From Methylaequor sp045563055 (GTDB lineage Bacteria > Pseudomonadota > Alphaproteobacteria > Methylaequorales > Methylaequoraceae), in the NCBI GenBank assembly GCA_045563055.1, contig JBJKUR010000012.1, forward strand, positions 62,001 to 126,000: a stretch of DNA of 64,000 nucleotides. The letters are read 5' to 3'. The notes under the pieces were generated by a model. It was not told where the DNA came from, searched no databases, and was given only the letters and a program-made list of their open reading frames with translations. Made by a program: the position numbers and the translations under genes. The stretch's first letter is position 1. Each line of letters starts with the position of its first letter. Below, in pieces: positions 8,483 to 18,033 of this stretch.

Positions 8483-9067
8483 ATGAAATCAGTAGATAAA
8501 AAATTTAACCTAATCGATTGCTCATTCAAGCTCATTGAAGCTCAGGGATGGAAAGCATTTTCATTGGAGAAACTATCACGCAAGGAAGGAATTCCATTAG
8601 AGGAAATAGTAAAAAGTTTAGGTTCAAAGGGTAATTTGTTAGGTGAGTTTTCCAAAATGATTGATATCAAGGTGGAAGGATCATTTTGTTTTGAAGATGC
8701 AGCAAATACTTCACCAAAAGATAATTTATTTGAACTAATTATGTTGAGACTAGAACATATGGAAATTTATAAGAAGGCACTTAAAAAGATTATCGCAGAT
8801 TTAGATCAAAACCCATTGCCTTTAAAAAAGGTTTTAATTACTGTTACCAATTCACTTGATTTTTATTTGGAATTAGCAGGAGCTTATGACAACTCATTTT
8901 TTGATATTTTTAAAAAGAAAGTAATTTTATTTTTATATGGTTTAATTTTCAAAACATGGCTTAAGGACGACTCTCAAGATCTATCATCCACAATGGCAGA
9001 ATTGGACAAGTTTTTAACATACTCAGAGAAGTTAGCTCAAAAATTTAAAGATTACACTCCATTTTAA
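8483..9067 (+). CDS. TetR/COQ9-like helix-turn-helix protein
   Basis: The 194-aa product starts with a TetR-type three-helix HTH: FKLIEAQGWKAFSLEKLSRK followed by the recognition-helix region GIPLEEIVKSLGSKGNLL. The remaining two thirds are helical and rather hydrophobic. COQ9, a ubiquinone-biosynthesis accessory protein, shares this TetR fold. The neighbour on the opposite strand is a COQ8/UbiB kinase, with which it overlaps tail to tail by 23 nt. So it is either a TetR repressor or a COQ9-like lipid-binding protein; I cannot decide from sequence. Confidence 0.7.
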   Translation: MKSVDKKFNLIDCSFKLIEAQGWKAFSLEKLSRKEGIPLEEIVKSLGSKGNLLGEFSKMIDIKVEGSFCFEDAANTSPKDNLFELIMLRLEHMEIYKKALKKIIADLDQNPLPLKKVLITVTNSLDFYLELAGAYDNSFFDIFKKKVILFLYGLIFKTWLKDDSQDLSSTMAELDKFLTYSEKLAQKFKDYTPF

Positions 9068-10376
9068 CCTTCTTAAGAGCCAGGATTTGTTTTTTCTTTA
9101 AATTTTTAACATCAAAATTTTCGATAAGTTTATGAAATAGTCTATACCAGTTAACTTCAGCATCGAGGTGTAAAAAAACGGAGCCAAGACCAATTGCCGC
9201 TCTATCCATAAAAACAAATTCACGTGGTGGTTTAACACCACCAATTTTTTTTAATTCCTTATGAACTTTTGCCGCAGCCTCAGCACCATATGTTGATGAA
9301 TTAGTTTCTTGCATTTTTCTAAGTTTATCTTCCATGAGCGGTGAATAAAGAAATTTTGCCCATATATTTAGAATATTTATTAAATCTTTTGATATGTTTT
9401 CAAACCCCCAACTTTCGTATGCGTGAACAGCTAATTCTTCATTTTTATCTTTTATGGCAAAGTATAGGTCTATCACACCTTTAACAAATGATGGTTTGAA
9501 GATTCTAATACATCCGAAATCTAAAAGATTAATATTCGTTTTATCATCTGATGTATAATTCCCTAGGTGCGGGTCTCCATGAATAACTCCATATTTGTAA
9601 AATGGGAGATACCAGGCCTTAAACATATTCGTTGCGATCTTTTTCCTTACATTATGTGGACTATTTTTGAATGCTAATAATTTCTTTCCTTTTAAGAAAT
9701 TCATGCTTAACAACCTCTTTGTTGAAATACCTTCATAAACTTTTGGAACATTAACTTCCTTTGTTTCAGCAAAAATTAGTTGAAATAATTTAATGTGTTT
9801 ATGTTCTTTGTTATAATCAAGCTCCTCTTTAATTCTTGTGCTGATTTCCTTTTGAATTTCAGTAGTATCAATGCTTTTGTCTATCCTTTTATAAATTGCA
9901 AAAATTAACTTTAACTGGTTTATATCTGCTTGGACTATAGAGCTCATATCTGGATATTGGAGTTTGCATACTACTTCATCACCCTTGTGAACGGCTCTAT
10001 GAACTTGTCCCAAGGAAGCTGCTGCAAATGGTTCTTTATCAAAAGAATCAAAATTATCTAGCCAGTTAAAATTCAGTTCATTTTTCATTCTTCTTTTCAC
10101 AAAGTTCCATCCCATAGGTGGGGCATTAGACTGAAGTTTTGCAAGCTCTTTCATGTACTCTTCAGGTAAAAGATCTGGAACGGTTGAAAGAAGTTGTGCT
10201 ATCTTCATTATAGGTCCCTTGAGACCACCCAAAATATTTTTCAGATCCTGAGCATTTTTTTCATGCTCCTTCTTTAAAAATTTAGTTCCGATAATTTTAA
10301 CTGCTATATTTCCTGCAGATGTGCCTAAGTTGGCATATCTTTGAACTCTTTTAGAAAATTTATTAATCTCATCCAT
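9045..10376 (-). CDS. ABC1/UbiB/COQ8-family atypical kinase
   Basis: The 443-aa product carries the ADCK/UbiB signature: the KxGQ-like motif as GPIMKIAQLLSTVPDLLPEEY near residues 54-74, an Ala-rich nucleotide loop (AAASLGQVHRA), the catalytic-loop-like YGVIHGDPHLGNY, and the metal-binding LLDFGCIR (DFG). This family supports ubiquinone synthesis or membrane-lipid homeostasis as an atypical kinase/ATPase. It lacks the C-terminal membrane helices of E. coli UbiB and is closer to the ADCK3/COQ8 type. Gene symbol is left blank because several paralogues of this family can occur in one genome. Confidence 0.88.
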   Translation of the reverse strand: MDEINKFSKRVQRYANLGTSAGNIAVKIIGTKFLKKEHEKNAQDLKNILGGLKGPIMKIAQLLSTVPDLLPEEYMKELAKLQSNAPPMGWNFVKRRMKNELNFNWLDNFDSFDKEPFAAASLGQVHRAVHKGDEVVCKLQYPDMSSIVQADINQLKLIFAIYKRIDKSIDTTEIQKEISTRIKEELDYNKEHKHIKLFQLIFAETKEVNVPKVYEGISTKRLLSMNFLKGKKLLAFKNSPHNVRKKIATNMFKAWYLPFYKYGVIHGDPHLGNYTSDDKTNINLLDFGCIRIFKPSFVKGVIDLYFAIKDKNEELAVHAYESWGFENISKDLINILNIWAKFLYSPLMEDKLRKMQETNSSTYGAEAAAKVHKELKKIGGVKPPREFVFMDRAAIGLGSVFLHLDAEVNWYRLFHKLIENFDVKNLKKKQILALKKVKMECNL

Positions 10377-10406
10377 TACTGATAAGTTAATAGAAAAAAA
10401 AAAAAA

Positions 10407-10526
10407 TTAAATGAAAAACATCAAAACGATAGAAATAACGGAAATTAGAATATAATTTTTCGAGACAAATTCTAGGGTTTTAGCCTTTAAATAGTTTGTG
10501 GGGGTAAAATTATTCATCTCATTCAT
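10407..10526 (-). CDS. Possible 39-aa single-TM peptide
   Basis: An ORF too short for routine calling lies in the 180-nt gap between the UbiB-family gene and the prenyl synthase gene, in the same direction as both. It begins MNEMNNFTPTNYL, has a basic middle, and ends in a uniform hydrophobic helix (YILISVISIVLMFFI). The gap would otherwise be empty. No clear Shine-Dalgarno precedes the start, so this could be chance coding potential in A+T-rich DNA. Confidence 0.3.
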   Translation of the reverse strand: MNEMNNFTPTNYLKAKTLEFVSKNYILISVISIVLMFFI

Positions 10527-10556
10527 AATGGAAGATTGCAAATTTTGTTCCAAAAT

Positions 10557-11567
10557 TTAAGAAGTTCTTTGAACAAGATGGTCAAGGAGATTAATTAGTC
10601 TTTCCTTTTCAGTAGATTTGGAAAAAGAACCTAAACTATCTTTTGCCATTGTCGAAAAATGGTAAGCTTTTTTAACACAATCCATTTTAACATTATACTT
10701 ATTCATCAGATCTACAACCTTCTCGAAATCATTATTTTCACATTGGTCTTTTGAAATTACATATTCTATTATTTTTTTCTCTACTTTGTTACATCTCTTG
10801 TAACAAAGTATAAGTGGTAATGACATTTTCCCCTCTTTAAGATCATTTCCAGTATTTTTTCCGAATTCGTTAAAATTTGAGAAATAATCCAATGTATCAT
10901 CTATAATTTGGTATGCTATACCAAGAAATATTCCAAACTCTTCCAGGCTTTTCTTTTTTTCAGAATCGATCTCACTGATTTCACCACCTATTTGGCATGC
11001 AGCGGAGAAAAGTTCAGCAGTTTTATGGGTTATTATATCTAAATACTCACTTTCACTTGTATGCAGGTTTTTGATGGAAACTAGTTGTTTAACCTCACCA
11101 TGTGAAATTTTAATTGACGCTTGAGAAATTATATCCAGACATTTTAGAGATCCATCATTTATAAGCATTCTAAAAGCTTTACTTAGAAGGTAATCACCAA
11201 CTAAGATGCTAGATTTATTATCCCAAATAAAATTTGCTGTAGATTTACCTCTTCTTTTTTTGCTGTTATCAACTACATCATCATGAAGAAGTGTCGCGGT
11301 ATGAATAAACTCAACTGCTGACGCCAGTGGGATGTGCCTATTCCCTGTGTATTTACATAGTTTGGAGCATGCAATAGTTAATAGGGGGCGTATCCTTTTA
11401 CCTCCAGAATTAATGATGTGACTTGATAGATCTGTAATTAAAGAAGCACTTCCTACAAGGTTGTCTAAGATTGTCTGATTGATCTTTAAGATATCTGGCT
11501 CTAGCCAGTGCATAAAAACCTCTAAGGAGTTAGGAGATAGATTTTTATTTAGATTAATAGTATTCAT
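10557..11567 (-). CDS. ispB: Long-chain polyprenyl diphosphate synthase (IspB type)
   Basis: This trans-prenyltransferase builds the polyprenyl side chain of ubiquinone from FPP and IPP. The 336-aa product has the first Asp-rich motif in LLHDDVVDNSKKRRG (about residues 94-108) and the second in IIDDTLDYF (about 227-235), plus GGKRIRPLL near the N-terminus, a canonical layout. Small or beta-branched residues before the first motif favour a long-chain product. With the UbiB-like and COQ9-like genes nearby, ubiquinone synthesis is a plausible local theme. Octaprenyl versus decaprenyl cannot be told. Confidence 0.9.
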   Translation of the reverse strand: MNTINLNKNLSPNSLEVFMHWLEPDILKINQTILDNLVGSASLITDLSSHIINSGGKRIRPLLTIACSKLCKYTGNRHIPLASAVEFIHTATLLHDDVVDNSKKRRGKSTANFIWDNKSSILVGDYLLSKAFRMLINDGSLKCLDIISQASIKISHGEVKQLVSIKNLHTSESEYLDIITHKTAELFSAACQIGGEISEIDSEKKKSLEEFGIFLGIAYQIIDDTLDYFSNFNEFGKNTGNDLKEGKMSLPLILCYKRCNKVEKKIIEYVISKDQCENNDFEKVVDLMNKYNVKMDCVKKAYHFSTMAKDSLGSFSKSTEKERLINLLDHLVQRTS

Positions 11568-11664
11568 TAATGTTATTTATTTGATTTTTTTCTTTTGATA
11601 ACTGTGTTTATGAATATAGTATCCTTAAATTGAATTTTAAATTAATATTTTATAATAATTTATA
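11568..11664. other. Divergent promoter region, ispB-like / glyQ
   Basis: This 97-nt A+T-rich spacer separates two divergently transcribed genes and must hold both start sites. A TTGATA followed by TATAGT is present on the plus strand (about 11596-11622), but the spacing is only about 14 nt, so I do not assign it as a promoter. Confidence 0.35.
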
Positions 11665-12510
11665 ATGTTAAGTTTTCAGCAGATCATTAATAACCTTCAA
11701 AATTATTGGGAAAAAAAAGGTTGCTTAATAACCCAACCATATGACTTAGAAATGGGAGCTGCAACGTTTCACCCAGCTACTACACTAAGAGCGCTAGGAC
11801 AAAAACCTTGGAAGTCAGTTTTTATTCAACCCTGTAGAAGACCATCAGATGGAAGATATGGAAAAAACCCAAATAGATTACAACAGTATTATCAACTTCA
11901 AGTAATAATCAAACCGAGTCCAGAAAATTGTCAGGAATTATATTTAGATAGTCTAAAATCAATAAATATTAATAAAGAAGACAATGATATAAAATTTATA
12001 GAAGACGATTGGGAGAGCCCAACCTTAGGAGCAACAGGGTTAGGCTGGGAGGTTCAATGTAACGGTATGGAGATAAGTCAATTCACTTATTTCCAACAAA
12101 TTGGTGGAATAGATTGCAAGCCAGTGAGTTTAGAACTAACTTATGGTCTTGAAAGGATTGCTTGCTTTGTTCAAAATGCCGATAGTGTTTTTGATATAAT
12201 AATGAACGACTCGGGTATAAGATATAAAGAGATTTTCTATGAAAATGAAAAACAAATGTCAGCATACAATTTTGAACACGCCCCTGAAGAATACCTATTT
12301 GGATCTTTTAGTCATTTTGAGAAAAATTCATCCAATCTGATTTCAAAGAATCTGCCAATACCTGCATACGAACAATGCATAAAAGCAAGTCATTCTTTTA
12401 ATTTATTGGATTCAAGGGGCTTGGTTTCAGCTACAGAAAGGCAGGCCTATATTTTAAGAATAAGGTCTCTGGTACAAAAATGTTGTAAAATGATTTTAGA
12501 AAATGATTGA
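11665..12510 (+). CDS. glyQ: Glycyl-tRNA synthetase alpha subunit
   Basis: GlyQ is the catalytic subunit of the alpha2-beta2 bacterial glycyl-tRNA synthetase. The 281-aa product is of standard length and carries class II features: MGAATFHPATTLRALGQ, VFIQPCRRPSDGRYGKNPNR (motif 2 region) and the C-terminal LVSATERQAYILRIR. It overlaps glyS by 8 nt, so the two chains should be made in step. Confidence 0.97.
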   Translation: MLSFQQIINNLQNYWEKKGCLITQPYDLEMGAATFHPATTLRALGQKPWKSVFIQPCRRPSDGRYGKNPNRLQQYYQLQVIIKPSPENCQELYLDSLKSININKEDNDIKFIEDDWESPTLGATGLGWEVQCNGMEISQFTYFQQIGGIDCKPVSLELTYGLERIACFVQNADSVFDIIMNDSGIRYKEIFYENEKQMSAYNFEHAPEEYLFGSFSHFEKNSSNLISKNLPIPAYEQCIKASHSFNLLDSRGLVSATERQAYILRIRSLVQKCCKMILEND

Positions 12511-14524
12511 ATTTTTACTTGAAATTTATGGGGAGGAGATACCTTATTCATCTCAAATACTTATTGAAAAACAGCTTAAATTATTGTTTGAGAACCTACT
12601 AGATAAAATTGGGATAAAATATAAAGGAATACAAACTTTTTCTACTTCAAGAAGAGCAACAATAATAATTAATAATCTCCAAGAATACACAAATGTAAAG
12701 TTTAAGGAGTTTAGAGGCCCAAAAGTTGGTGCAGATGATAAAGCACTTCAGGGTTTTCTGAGGTCAAAAAATTTAAAAAATATTAATTCATTAGATACAA
12801 AAATAATTAATAAGAACACATATTATATTTATAAAGAAAAATTAAATAGAGAAAATGTTGCTAAAATTCTGGAAATAAATATTCCAATAATCCTTGATTC
12901 TATAAAATGGAAAAAATCAATGAGATGGGGTGTTAATAAAGAGAGATGGATTAGACCAATTAAAAATATTATGGCCATCTTTGGAAACAAAGTTATAAAA
13001 TTTGAGTTTGCGGGAATTAAATCAAATAATATTACTTATGGTAATTACCAGTTTACTTCTGAAAAGTTTAAGTGTTCGAATTTCAAAGAATATAAAAAAA
13101 TAATGTTAAAAAATAAAGTTATTTTAGAGAAAGAAAAAAGAGAAGAAAAAATATTAAAGGAGATCAATAAATTTTGTATTAAAGAAAACCTTTTATTCCA
13201 AGAAAATAATGACCTTTTAAATAGAGTTGCCGGCTCAGTTGAGTTTCCCAATGTTTTTTTTGGAACATTTGATAAAGAGTATTTTAAATTACCAGATTTT
13301 TTATTAGAAAATATACTCTCGCATATTCAGAACTACTTTTCGTTCAAACAAAAGGATAATAGGCTCTCAAATACGTTTTGCTTTGTTTCCAATTTACCAA
13401 AAGAAAAAAAAAATAATTTAGTTAAGGGTAATCAAAACGTACTTAAGGCAAGATTTAATGATGCTGATTTTTTTATTAATGAGGATTTGAAGAAAAGATT
13501 AGATGAAAGAATGTTGTATTTAGAGAGAATAGTTTTTTATAAAAACGTAGGAACACTATTTCAAAGAGCCAAAAGAATTCAACTATTGGTTGGAAAAATA
13601 TTAGAAAAAAATAATAAAAACCACAAGGATGTAAATCACTTGAATCTATCGAATGCAGATCTTACAACTGATTTAGTTAAAGAGTTTCCAAATTTACAAG
13701 GAAAAGTTGGCGGCTATTATGCTAAAAAGGAGAATCTTCCTCCAGAGCTTTGTTTAGCAATCTCTGACCAATATGAATATGAATTTGGCAGTTCATACTC
13801 AAACTATTTAACATATATTTTATCTATATCTCAAAAATTTGACTCTTTATTTGGTTATTTTGTTTCATATCATAAATTGTCTGGAGCTGGAGATCCATTT
13901 GGAATCAGACGTTCAGCTTTATCAATTATAAAAATATGTATAGACAAAGAAATTGATATTAACTTCTCTGAACTTTTTATTTTTATTAGGAGTTTATACG
14001 AAGAGCAAAATATTAAAGTTAATATTGAATTCAAATTAATTGAGGAATTCTTTAAAAAAAGAATTGAAGTTCTGTTTTCTGAATTAAAATTTAGTAGCAA
14101 TATAATATCAGCATCATTAAAAAAGTCCTCAATGAATCCCTATCTGATTTCGAAAAAAATAAAGAGTTTGTCAATATTTATTAGTTCAAAAATAGGTCGG
14201 GATTTTCTTATGGCATTTAAAAGACTTGACTCGATGATTGAAACTTATTTAGATGAAAATATTGATGTAAAATTACTAACTATGAACGAGGAAAAAGCTC
14301 TACATAGACTAATCATTGAATTTGATAGAAACGAATTGCCAAGAAGAAATATAATTAGCAACGCAGACCTTATTATTAAAATAACAGTTTCATTAAATAA
14401 ATTTTTTGATTCGGTGATAGTAAATGATAAAGACTTTAAGATTAAGAATAATAGAAAAGTTTTAATTTCTAACTTTCATAAAGAACTTAATAAAGAGTTC
14501 CATTTTTCACTTTTGGTAAAATAA
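12503..14524 (+). CDS. glyS: Glycyl-tRNA synthetase beta subunit
   Basis: GlyS binds tRNA-Gly and completes the heterotetrameric synthetase. The 673-aa product has the typical N-terminus (LLEIYGEEIPYSSQ), an internal SMRWGVNKERWIRPIKNIMA segment, the HD-like middle with DLTTDLVKEFPNLQGKVGGYYA, and SGAGDPFGIRRSAL near residue 460. Length is slightly below the family's usual 690 or so. Lys, Asn and Ile usage is extreme, as across the window. It shares one base with the meaB start. Confidence 0.96.
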   Translation: MIEFLLEIYGEEIPYSSQILIEKQLKLLFENLLDKIGIKYKGIQTFSTSRRATIIINNLQEYTNVKFKEFRGPKVGADDKALQGFLRSKNLKNINSLDTKIINKNTYYIYKEKLNRENVAKILEINIPIILDSIKWKKSMRWGVNKERWIRPIKNIMAIFGNKVIKFEFAGIKSNNITYGNYQFTSEKFKCSNFKEYKKIMLKNKVILEKEKREEKILKEINKFCIKENLLFQENNDLLNRVAGSVEFPNVFFGTFDKEYFKLPDFLLENILSHIQNYFSFKQKDNRLSNTFCFVSNLPKEKKNNLVKGNQNVLKARFNDADFFINEDLKKRLDERMLYLERIVFYKNVGTLFQRAKRIQLLVGKILEKNNKNHKDVNHLNLSNADLTTDLVKEFPNLQGKVGGYYAKKENLPPELCLAISDQYEYEFGSSYSNYLTYILSISQKFDSLFGYFVSYHKLSGAGDPFGIRRSALSIIKICIDKEIDINFSELFIFIRSLYEEQNIKVNIEFKLIEEFFKKRIEVLFSELKFSSNIISASLKKSSMNPYLISKKIKSLSIFISSKIGRDFLMAFKRLDSMIETYLDENIDVKLLTMNEEKALHRLIIEFDRNELPRRNIISNADLIIKITVSLNKFFDSVIVNDKDFKIKNNRKVLISNFHKELNKEFHFSLLVK

Positions 14525-15423
14525 TGATAAATTCATTAAAAAAGAAGATAGAACTATCTAATTTACTTGGAAGAATTGAGACAGATTTTAATTCAAAAGA
14601 AATAGTCAGTGATCTTGACAAATGTCATGGACTTCCAAAAGCACATGTCATTGGAATTACAGGGGCTCCTGGGGCTGGTAAATCGTCAATGATTGATAAA
14701 TTAATTAAATATATGAGAAAAAAAAAAAAATCAGTTGGAGTGATCGCTATTGACCCGTCTTCAGAAAAATCTGGAGGCGCATTATTAGGAGATAGAACTA
14801 GACTTTTATTGGACCCTATGGATGAAAACATTTTTGTAAGATCTATGGCATCAAAAAATATGTTGGGGGGTATTTCAGAATTAACATTTCCAACTATGGT
14901 TGTAATGAGGTCGATTTTTGATTTTATAATTATTGAGACGGTTGGCGTTGGGCAATCTGAAATTTTTATAAGAGATATCGCTGATACAGTAATCCTTGGA
15001 GTTCAACCAGGAAGCGGCGATACTATCCAATTTATGAAGTCTGGTATATTTGAGATACCAGATATAATTGTTGTCACAAAAAGCGATATTACTAAATTAG
15101 CAGACATTACTTATGCAGATTTGTCAGGGAGCAAAGGGTATTTTCAGAATCAGGATGCCTGGAATATCAATATTATTATGATATCATCTTTTAAAGACAT
15201 TGGTTTTGATAGTTTATATAATGAGCTAACCTTGAGATGGAAGTGGCTGGGAGAAAAAAATAATCTTTACAAAATGCGTTTAAATCAAGATTTAAAGTGG
15301 ATCAAAAATAAAATTTCTAAAAGTTATGGAGAGAAGGGTCTTCAAAAAGTGGAAAATGATATTGATTATCAAGGTTTGCCTTTTTCGACTCTTAAGAAAA
15401 TTTCCGAAAAGTTGGATTTATGA
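14524..15423 (+). CDS. meaB: Methylmalonyl-CoA mutase-associated GTPase MeaB
   Basis: MeaB is a G3E-family P-loop GTPase that loads and protects the B12 cofactor of methylmalonyl-CoA mutase. The 299-aa product has the P-loop GAPGAGKS at residues 47-54, DPSSEKSGGALLGDRTRL (switch region), ETVGVGQSE, and the TKSD base-specificity motif. The mutase itself is not in the window. An A13 run near 14718 is in frame and intact. It follows glyS directly and converges on ygfZ without a gap, so no terminator space exists between them. Confidence 0.93.
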   Translation: MINSLKKKIELSNLLGRIETDFNSKEIVSDLDKCHGLPKAHVIGITGAPGAGKSSMIDKLIKYMRKKKKSVGVIAIDPSSEKSGGALLGDRTRLLLDPMDENIFVRSMASKNMLGGISELTFPTMVVMRSIFDFIIIETVGVGQSEIFIRDIADTVILGVQPGSGDTIQFMKSGIFEIPDIIVVTKSDITKLADITYADLSGSKGYFQNQDAWNINIIMISSFKDIGFDSLYNELTLRWKWLGEKNNLYKMRLNQDLKWIKNKISKSYGEKGLQKVENDIDYQGLPFSTLKKISEKLDL

Positions 15424-16278
15424 TTATGATTTGCTCCACCAGACTTCTGTTGGAGTTATAATGGAGTCTCCACTAATTAATTTTTTATTAAAATAAGAAT
15501 TTATGTTTTTTAGATTAAAATATGCCAAACCAAAATCCGTATTATAACTTGTTATATAACCCACAACTTCCTGGTCGTTGTAAATTTCTTTTTTAATTTC
15601 ACGTTTAAACCCTATTTCTATTTTAAATATTTTTCTTTTCATGAGATTTCTATACTTCATTCTCGCTGTAATTTCTTGTCCCATGTAACAACCTTTATCC
15701 CAAGAAATACCATTTAATTCGTCAAATCTCATTTCCATAAGAAGAGATTTATTTTGAGTGGCATCAACATTAAAATCTGGAACAGAGTGTTGTAACCTTA
15801 AATCATCGTAAGTTTTCTGCGAAATACTCTTTATATTGATTTTTACAAGATTCTCATGATTAAAAACATACAGTCTATTGAAAAATTTTTTAAACCTTGG
15901 GTCTTCGAAAATTAAATATTTAAGATTAGATACGGTAATATTTTTAATACTATTATTAGAGGTTAAGTAAACACTCACATTTTTTAAAGGTAATAATTCT
16001 ACTTCACAACGAAGTCTATACATTTTGAGTTTTTGTAATATGAGTTCTTCATCTTTTGATTCAATTTCCATTAAAAAAGAATCTTGGTGATTTGTTAAAA
16101 AAAAGTCGGCAATGAATCTTCCTTGAGGAGTCAAAATAGAGGAATAAATTGATGAATTATTTTCTAAATGATAAATGTCATTTGATATTATACCTTGAAA
16201 AAAACCAAACCTATCTTTTCCTGAAATCTTAATTAAAGTTCTTTTCTTCAGGTTATAAAATTGTTTATTATCAAACAT
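15424..16278 (-). CDS. ygfZ: Folate-binding protein YgfZ/IBA57-like
   Basis: YgfZ is a GcvT-fold protein that uses tetrahydrofolate and helps assemble or repair some [4Fe-4S] proteins. The 284-aa product contains the diagnostic K-G-C-Y-x-G-Q-E motif as WDKGCYMGQEITARMKYR at about residues 190-207, with an N-terminal folate-binding region (IKISGKDRFGFFQGIISNDI). In alphaproteobacteria it often neighbours pyrC, which here lies 5.5 kb away beyond a glycosyltransferase cluster, possibly inserted between the two. Confidence 0.92.
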   Translation of the reverse strand: MFDNKQFYNLKKRTLIKISGKDRFGFFQGIISNDIYHLENNSSIYSSILTPQGRFIADFFLTNHQDSFLMEIESKDEELILQKLKMYRLRCEVELLPLKNVSVYLTSNNSIKNITVSNLKYLIFEDPRFKKFFNRLYVFNHENLVKINIKSISQKTYDDLRLQHSVPDFNVDATQNKSLLMEMRFDELNGISWDKGCYMGQEITARMKYRNLMKRKIFKIEIGFKREIKKEIYNDQEVVGYITSYNTDFGLAYFNLKNINSYFNKKLISGDSIITPTEVWWSKS

Positions 16279-16322
16279 AATTTAAATTACACTAAATTAT
16301 ATATTTTAAAATTATTATTTAA

Positions 16323-17285
16323 ATGAAAAAAATTCTCATAATTACATCGAATAGACTTGGCGATTGTATTCTTTCATCCGGATTAAATAAATACTTCAAA
16401 CAAAAGTATAGCAACTGTCATTTGACATTCGTTTGTGGAACATTGCCTTCGGAACTATTCAAATACTGTAACTTCATAGATAAACTTATTGTTTTAAATA
16501 AAAAGAAATATTCGTTACATTGGATCTATTTATGGTACAAAGTTTTTTTCACAAAGTGGTTTTATGTGATAGACTTGAGAGGGACAGGTTTAAGTTTTTT
16601 TTTACTTTCAAAAAAAAGAACTATTTATAGAAAATCACTCAACAGTGAGGAACACAAAGTATCCGAATTAACAAGGAAAGTAACAGGGAAAATTTTAAGT
16701 CCATCATTTAAAATTGTCGATAAAATAAACTCTAGAACTGAATATTTAAATGAAATTTTAAAAGCAAAAAAAAATAAAAAGATAATTATTGTTGCCCCAA
16801 CGGCAAACTGGATAGGGAAAATATGGCCTATTGAAAGATATCTGGAATTAACGAATAGCCTTAGAAAGAAAAAGATATTTTGTAACAGTATATTTATATT
16901 TGTAGGCCCATCGGAGGAAAAGTTAGGGTCTGAAATTCTCTTAAAAAAAAAGAGAAAATATATTTATGATTTATTTGGAAAGCCATCTGTGATCGAAATA
17001 TTCAAGATAATGGAAATAGCAGACTTTTTTATTGGAAATGATTCCGGACTAATGCACATGGCAGCTTTGGCTAAAACAAAAACAATTGGGCTATTTGGTC
17101 CGAGTAATAGTAAAAAGTATGGTCCATGGGGTAAAGGAAACTTGGTGGTTTCAAGTCCCAAAACTCCGGACCAACTTATGGGTTTCAAAGGCTTTAATCC
17201 CAAAAAATGTGGGTCATTAATGCTTGATTTAAAAACTGACGAAGTTTTAAAAAAAATATTAAATTATAGTAGAAATAATGAGTGA
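16323..17285 (+). CDS. Glycosyltransferase family 9 (heptosyltransferase-like)
   Basis: GT9 enzymes add heptose to the lipopolysaccharide inner core from ADP-heptose. The 320-aa product has the N-terminal ITSNRLGDCILSSGL motif and the C-terminal donor-site motif GNDSGLMHMAALAKTKTIGLFGPS at about residues 239-262, both hallmarks of WaaC/F/Q proteins. Which heptosyl position it serves is unknown. It is first in a five-gene plus-strand run (GT9, GT2, GT4, GT4, asnB), each overlapping the next by 8-22 nt, so these are co-expressed. Confidence 0.9.
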   Translation: MKKILIITSNRLGDCILSSGLNKYFKQKYSNCHLTFVCGTLPSELFKYCNFIDKLIVLNKKKYSLHWIYLWYKVFFTKWFYVIDLRGTGLSFFLLSKKRTIYRKSLNSEEHKVSELTRKVTGKILSPSFKIVDKINSRTEYLNEILKAKKNKKIIIVAPTANWIGKIWPIERYLELTNSLRKKKIFCNSIFIFVGPSEEKLGSEILLKKKRKYIYDLFGKPSVIEIFKIMEIADFFIGNDSGLMHMAALAKTKTIGLFGPSNSKKYGPWGKGNLVVSSPKTPDQLMGFKGFNPKKCGSLMLDLKTDEVLKKILNYSRNNE

Positions 17286-18033
17286 TTTATCCGTATTAAT
17301 TATTATCAAAGATGAAGAAAAGCAGATTGAGAGATGTCTACAGTCAGTAAGTTTCGCTGATGAAATAGTAGTAATTCTAGACAAATGTAAAGATGGTTCA
17401 AAAAAAATTGTCAAAAAATTTACTAAAAACCATTTTTCTGGTAATTGGAAGCTTGAAGGAGAAAGAAGAAATTATGGCATTAAGAAATGTACTAAGAAGT
17501 GGATTCTTGAAGTTGATGCAGATGAGAGAGTGCCAGATGAGCTTAAGACGGAAATTATTAATATAATTAATTCAAGTAAAAGTGATTGGCATAAAATAAG
17601 GGTAAATAATTTTCTTGGAAAGGATATAATTAACTTTGGGTGGGGAGCATATTTTGGTAAATCTGCTTATGCAGGCCTATTTAAAAAGGGTATGAAAATT
17701 TGGGGGAATGAAAGAGTTCACCCTAAGATAGTATTATTAGGGTCAGAAGGAAATACTCTGCGAAATAGATTGAATCATTTTTACTGTAAAAATATAGAAG
17801 ATTTATTTATAAAATTAGATAGTTATTCATCAGCAAGAGCTTTGGATCTTTATAACTCTGATCATAAAGAGACTTTAGTTAAAAACGTTAAGAGGATATT
17901 TTCTAGATTTTGGAAGTGTTTTTTTTTAAGAAAAGGATATAGAGAAAAAGATGTCGGATTTGTAATAGCGCTTGTTGCTTCAATATATCCACTTATTTCA
18001 TACCTTAAATATGTTAGCTTGAAAAATGACTAA
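17278..18033 (+). CDS. Glycosyltransferase family 2, WaaE/KdtX-like
   Basis: The 251-aa product has a GT-A fold: LSVLIIIKDEEKQIERCLQSV at the start, the EIVVILDKCKDGS segment, GERRNYGIKKC and the metal-binding DADERVP. This is the LPS core beta-1,4-glucosyltransferase (WaaE/KdtX) pattern. It is clearly paralogous to the protein encoded at 55824-56567, sharing GERRNYGI, WILEIDADE-like, RVHP and the RKGY...Y C-terminal region. It overlaps its upstream and downstream neighbours by 8 nt each. The acceptor sugar is not known. Confidence 0.88.
   Translation: MSDLSVLIIIKDEEKQIERCLQSVSFADEIVVILDKCKDGSKKIVKKFTKNHFSGNWKLEGERRNYGIKKCTKKWILEVDADERVPDELKTEIINIINSSKSDWHKIRVNNFLGKDIINFGWGAYFGKSAYAGLFKKGMKIWGNERVHPKIVLLGSEGNTLRNRLNHFYCKNIEDLFIKLDSYSSARALDLYNSDHKETLVKNVKRIFSRFWKCFFLRKGYREKDVGFVIALVASIYPLISYLKYVSLKND

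Noticed and set aside
12083..12265. Minus-strand ORF inside glyQ.
   Set aside because: Shadow frame of a conserved gene; no independent support.
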